From: Flavobacteriaceae bacterium
Lineage (GTDB): Bacteria; Bacteroidota; Bacteroidia; Flavobacteriales; Flavobacteriaceae
Direction of reading: 5' to 3'
Length of the DNA stretch: 13,078 bases
Assembly (NCBI GenBank): GCA_018623655.1
Contig: JAAZVG010000031.1
Location: 1-13,078 of the forward strand
The notes under the pieces are model-generated. The model was not told where the DNA came from, did not search any database, and worked only from the letters and a program-made list of their open reading frames with translations. A program made the translations under genes and the position numbers. Positions 12,530 to 13,078 of this stretch are shown here, one piece after another (position 1 is the stretch's first letter; the number at the start of each line of letters is the position of its first letter).

Positions 12530-13078
12530 AAAAATACACCAGCGTAAGAGATCTAGTGTCTGCGCCCGACGCAGTGAAAGAGGCACTTTCTTTGAAACGA
12601 AGCCAGGATATTGCAGCGCATTATACCAAAGACAAGGTACTTTGTCTGCTGTTTTTTAATAATAGTTTAAGAACAAGATTAAGTACTGAATTGGCAGGAA
12701 TTAAGCTGGGCATGAAGGTGATGGTCATGCAAATCGGTGAGAATGGTTGGGCACTTGAATTTGAAGATGGAGTAATCATGAATAGTACCAAGGCCGAGCA
12801 TATTAAGGAGGCTGCTGCGGTCGTTTCTCAATACGCTGATGTTATAGGAATTCGGTCGTTTCCAACGCTAACTGATAAAGAGGTAGATTTGAGTGACCAA
12901 GTATTATCGGCTTTTGTTGCCTATGCTACTTTACCCGTCTTTAGCATGGAGGGAGCCGTAGAACATCCACTTCAGGCGCTTGCCGATGCGATCACTATTG
13001 CAGAGCACTGTGCCTATCGACCCAAAGTGGTTCTTAGTTGGGCACCACACCCCAAAGCCTTACCGCACGCAGTAGCCA
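12526..13078 (+). CDS. argF': N-succinylornithine-type carbamoyltransferase, N-terminal part only
   Basis: The first 184 codons are present; the gene continues past the window (family length about 315-320). The carbamoyl-phosphate motif is FFNNSLRTRLST (43-54), the form seen in Bacteroides N-succinylornithine transcarbamylase rather than the STRTR of ordinary ArgF. Further matches are GVIMNSTKAEHIKEA (82-96), IGIRSF (108-112), FSMEGAVEHPLQ (139-150) and VLSWAPHPKALPHAV (169-183). The enzyme makes N-acylcitrulline in the cytoplasm. Residue 90, which decides acetyl or succinyl preference (Pro90 in the Bacteroides enzyme, a glutamate in the Xanthomonas acetyl enzyme), is alanine here. That small neutral residue favours succinylornithine. 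The ATG overlaps the argD stop (ATGA), so the genes are coupled. Confidence 0.92.
   Translation, partial: MKKYTSVRDLVSAPDAVKEALSLKRSQDIAAHYTKDKVLCLLFFNNSLRTRLSTELAGIKLGMKVMVMQIGENGWALEFEDGVIMNSTKAEHIKEAAAVVSQYADVIGIRSFPTLTDKEVDLSDQVLSAFVAYATLPVFSMEGAVEHPLQALADAITIAEHCAYRPKVVLSWAPHPKALPHAVA

Overview
The window looks like the chromosome of a member of the Bacteroidota, most likely class Flavobacteriia. Signs of this are the TAnnTTTG-type -7 promoter boxes, the lack of Shine-Dalgarno sequences before start codons, a TonB-plug protein with a carboxypeptidase-regulatory-like domain, and above all a Bacteroidota-type arginine operon. That operon carries proC and an N-succinylornithine-type transcarbamylase. 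I see no mobile element, CRISPR array or prophage.

Left part (1-1449, minus strand): a three-gene run of a GNAT acetyltransferase, an enoyl-CoA hydratase/isomerase-family protein and the start of an LpxH-like UDP-2,3-diacylglucosamine hydrolase, which leaves the window at base 1. Next (1540-5766) come envelope and exported proteins of mostly unknown role. They are a plug-domain protein with TPR repeats but no beta-barrel, a small Trp/Tyr/Asn-rich secreted protein, and a locus where a SnoaL/NTF2-like lipoprotein sits between two distantly related secreted proteins of about 230 residues. A tRNA-Ala(GGC) with a hairpin terminator follows, then a minus-strand lipoprotein of the MlrC (M81) metallopeptidase family.

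Right part (7711-13078, plus strand): an arginine biosynthesis operon. The order is promoter with an embedded palindrome, Arg-rich leader peptide, GNAT acyltransferase, argG, argC, proC, argD and argF' (cut by the window end). The genes overlap or nearly touch (11, 20 and 1 bp overlaps, a 3 bp gap, a 4 bp overlap), so they are surely co-transcribed and probably translationally coupled. The GNAT enzyme would acylate glutamate, ArgC and ArgD would make acylornithine, ArgF' would carbamoylate it, and ArgG would make argininosuccinate. ProC would link the operon to proline. ArgB, the deacylase (ArgE) and ArgH are not seen and presumably lie downstream.

The most interesting item is the 160-base leader of this operon. 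A 17-codon reading frame, MTQHTNTPIRRIRLRRP, has five CGN arginine codons in its last nine sense codons, begins a few bases after a well-formed Bacteroidota promoter, and overlaps RNA stems that can pair in alternative ways. This looks like arginine-responsive ribosome-mediated attenuation. The promoter spacer also holds a perfect 13-bp palindrome that could be an operator.
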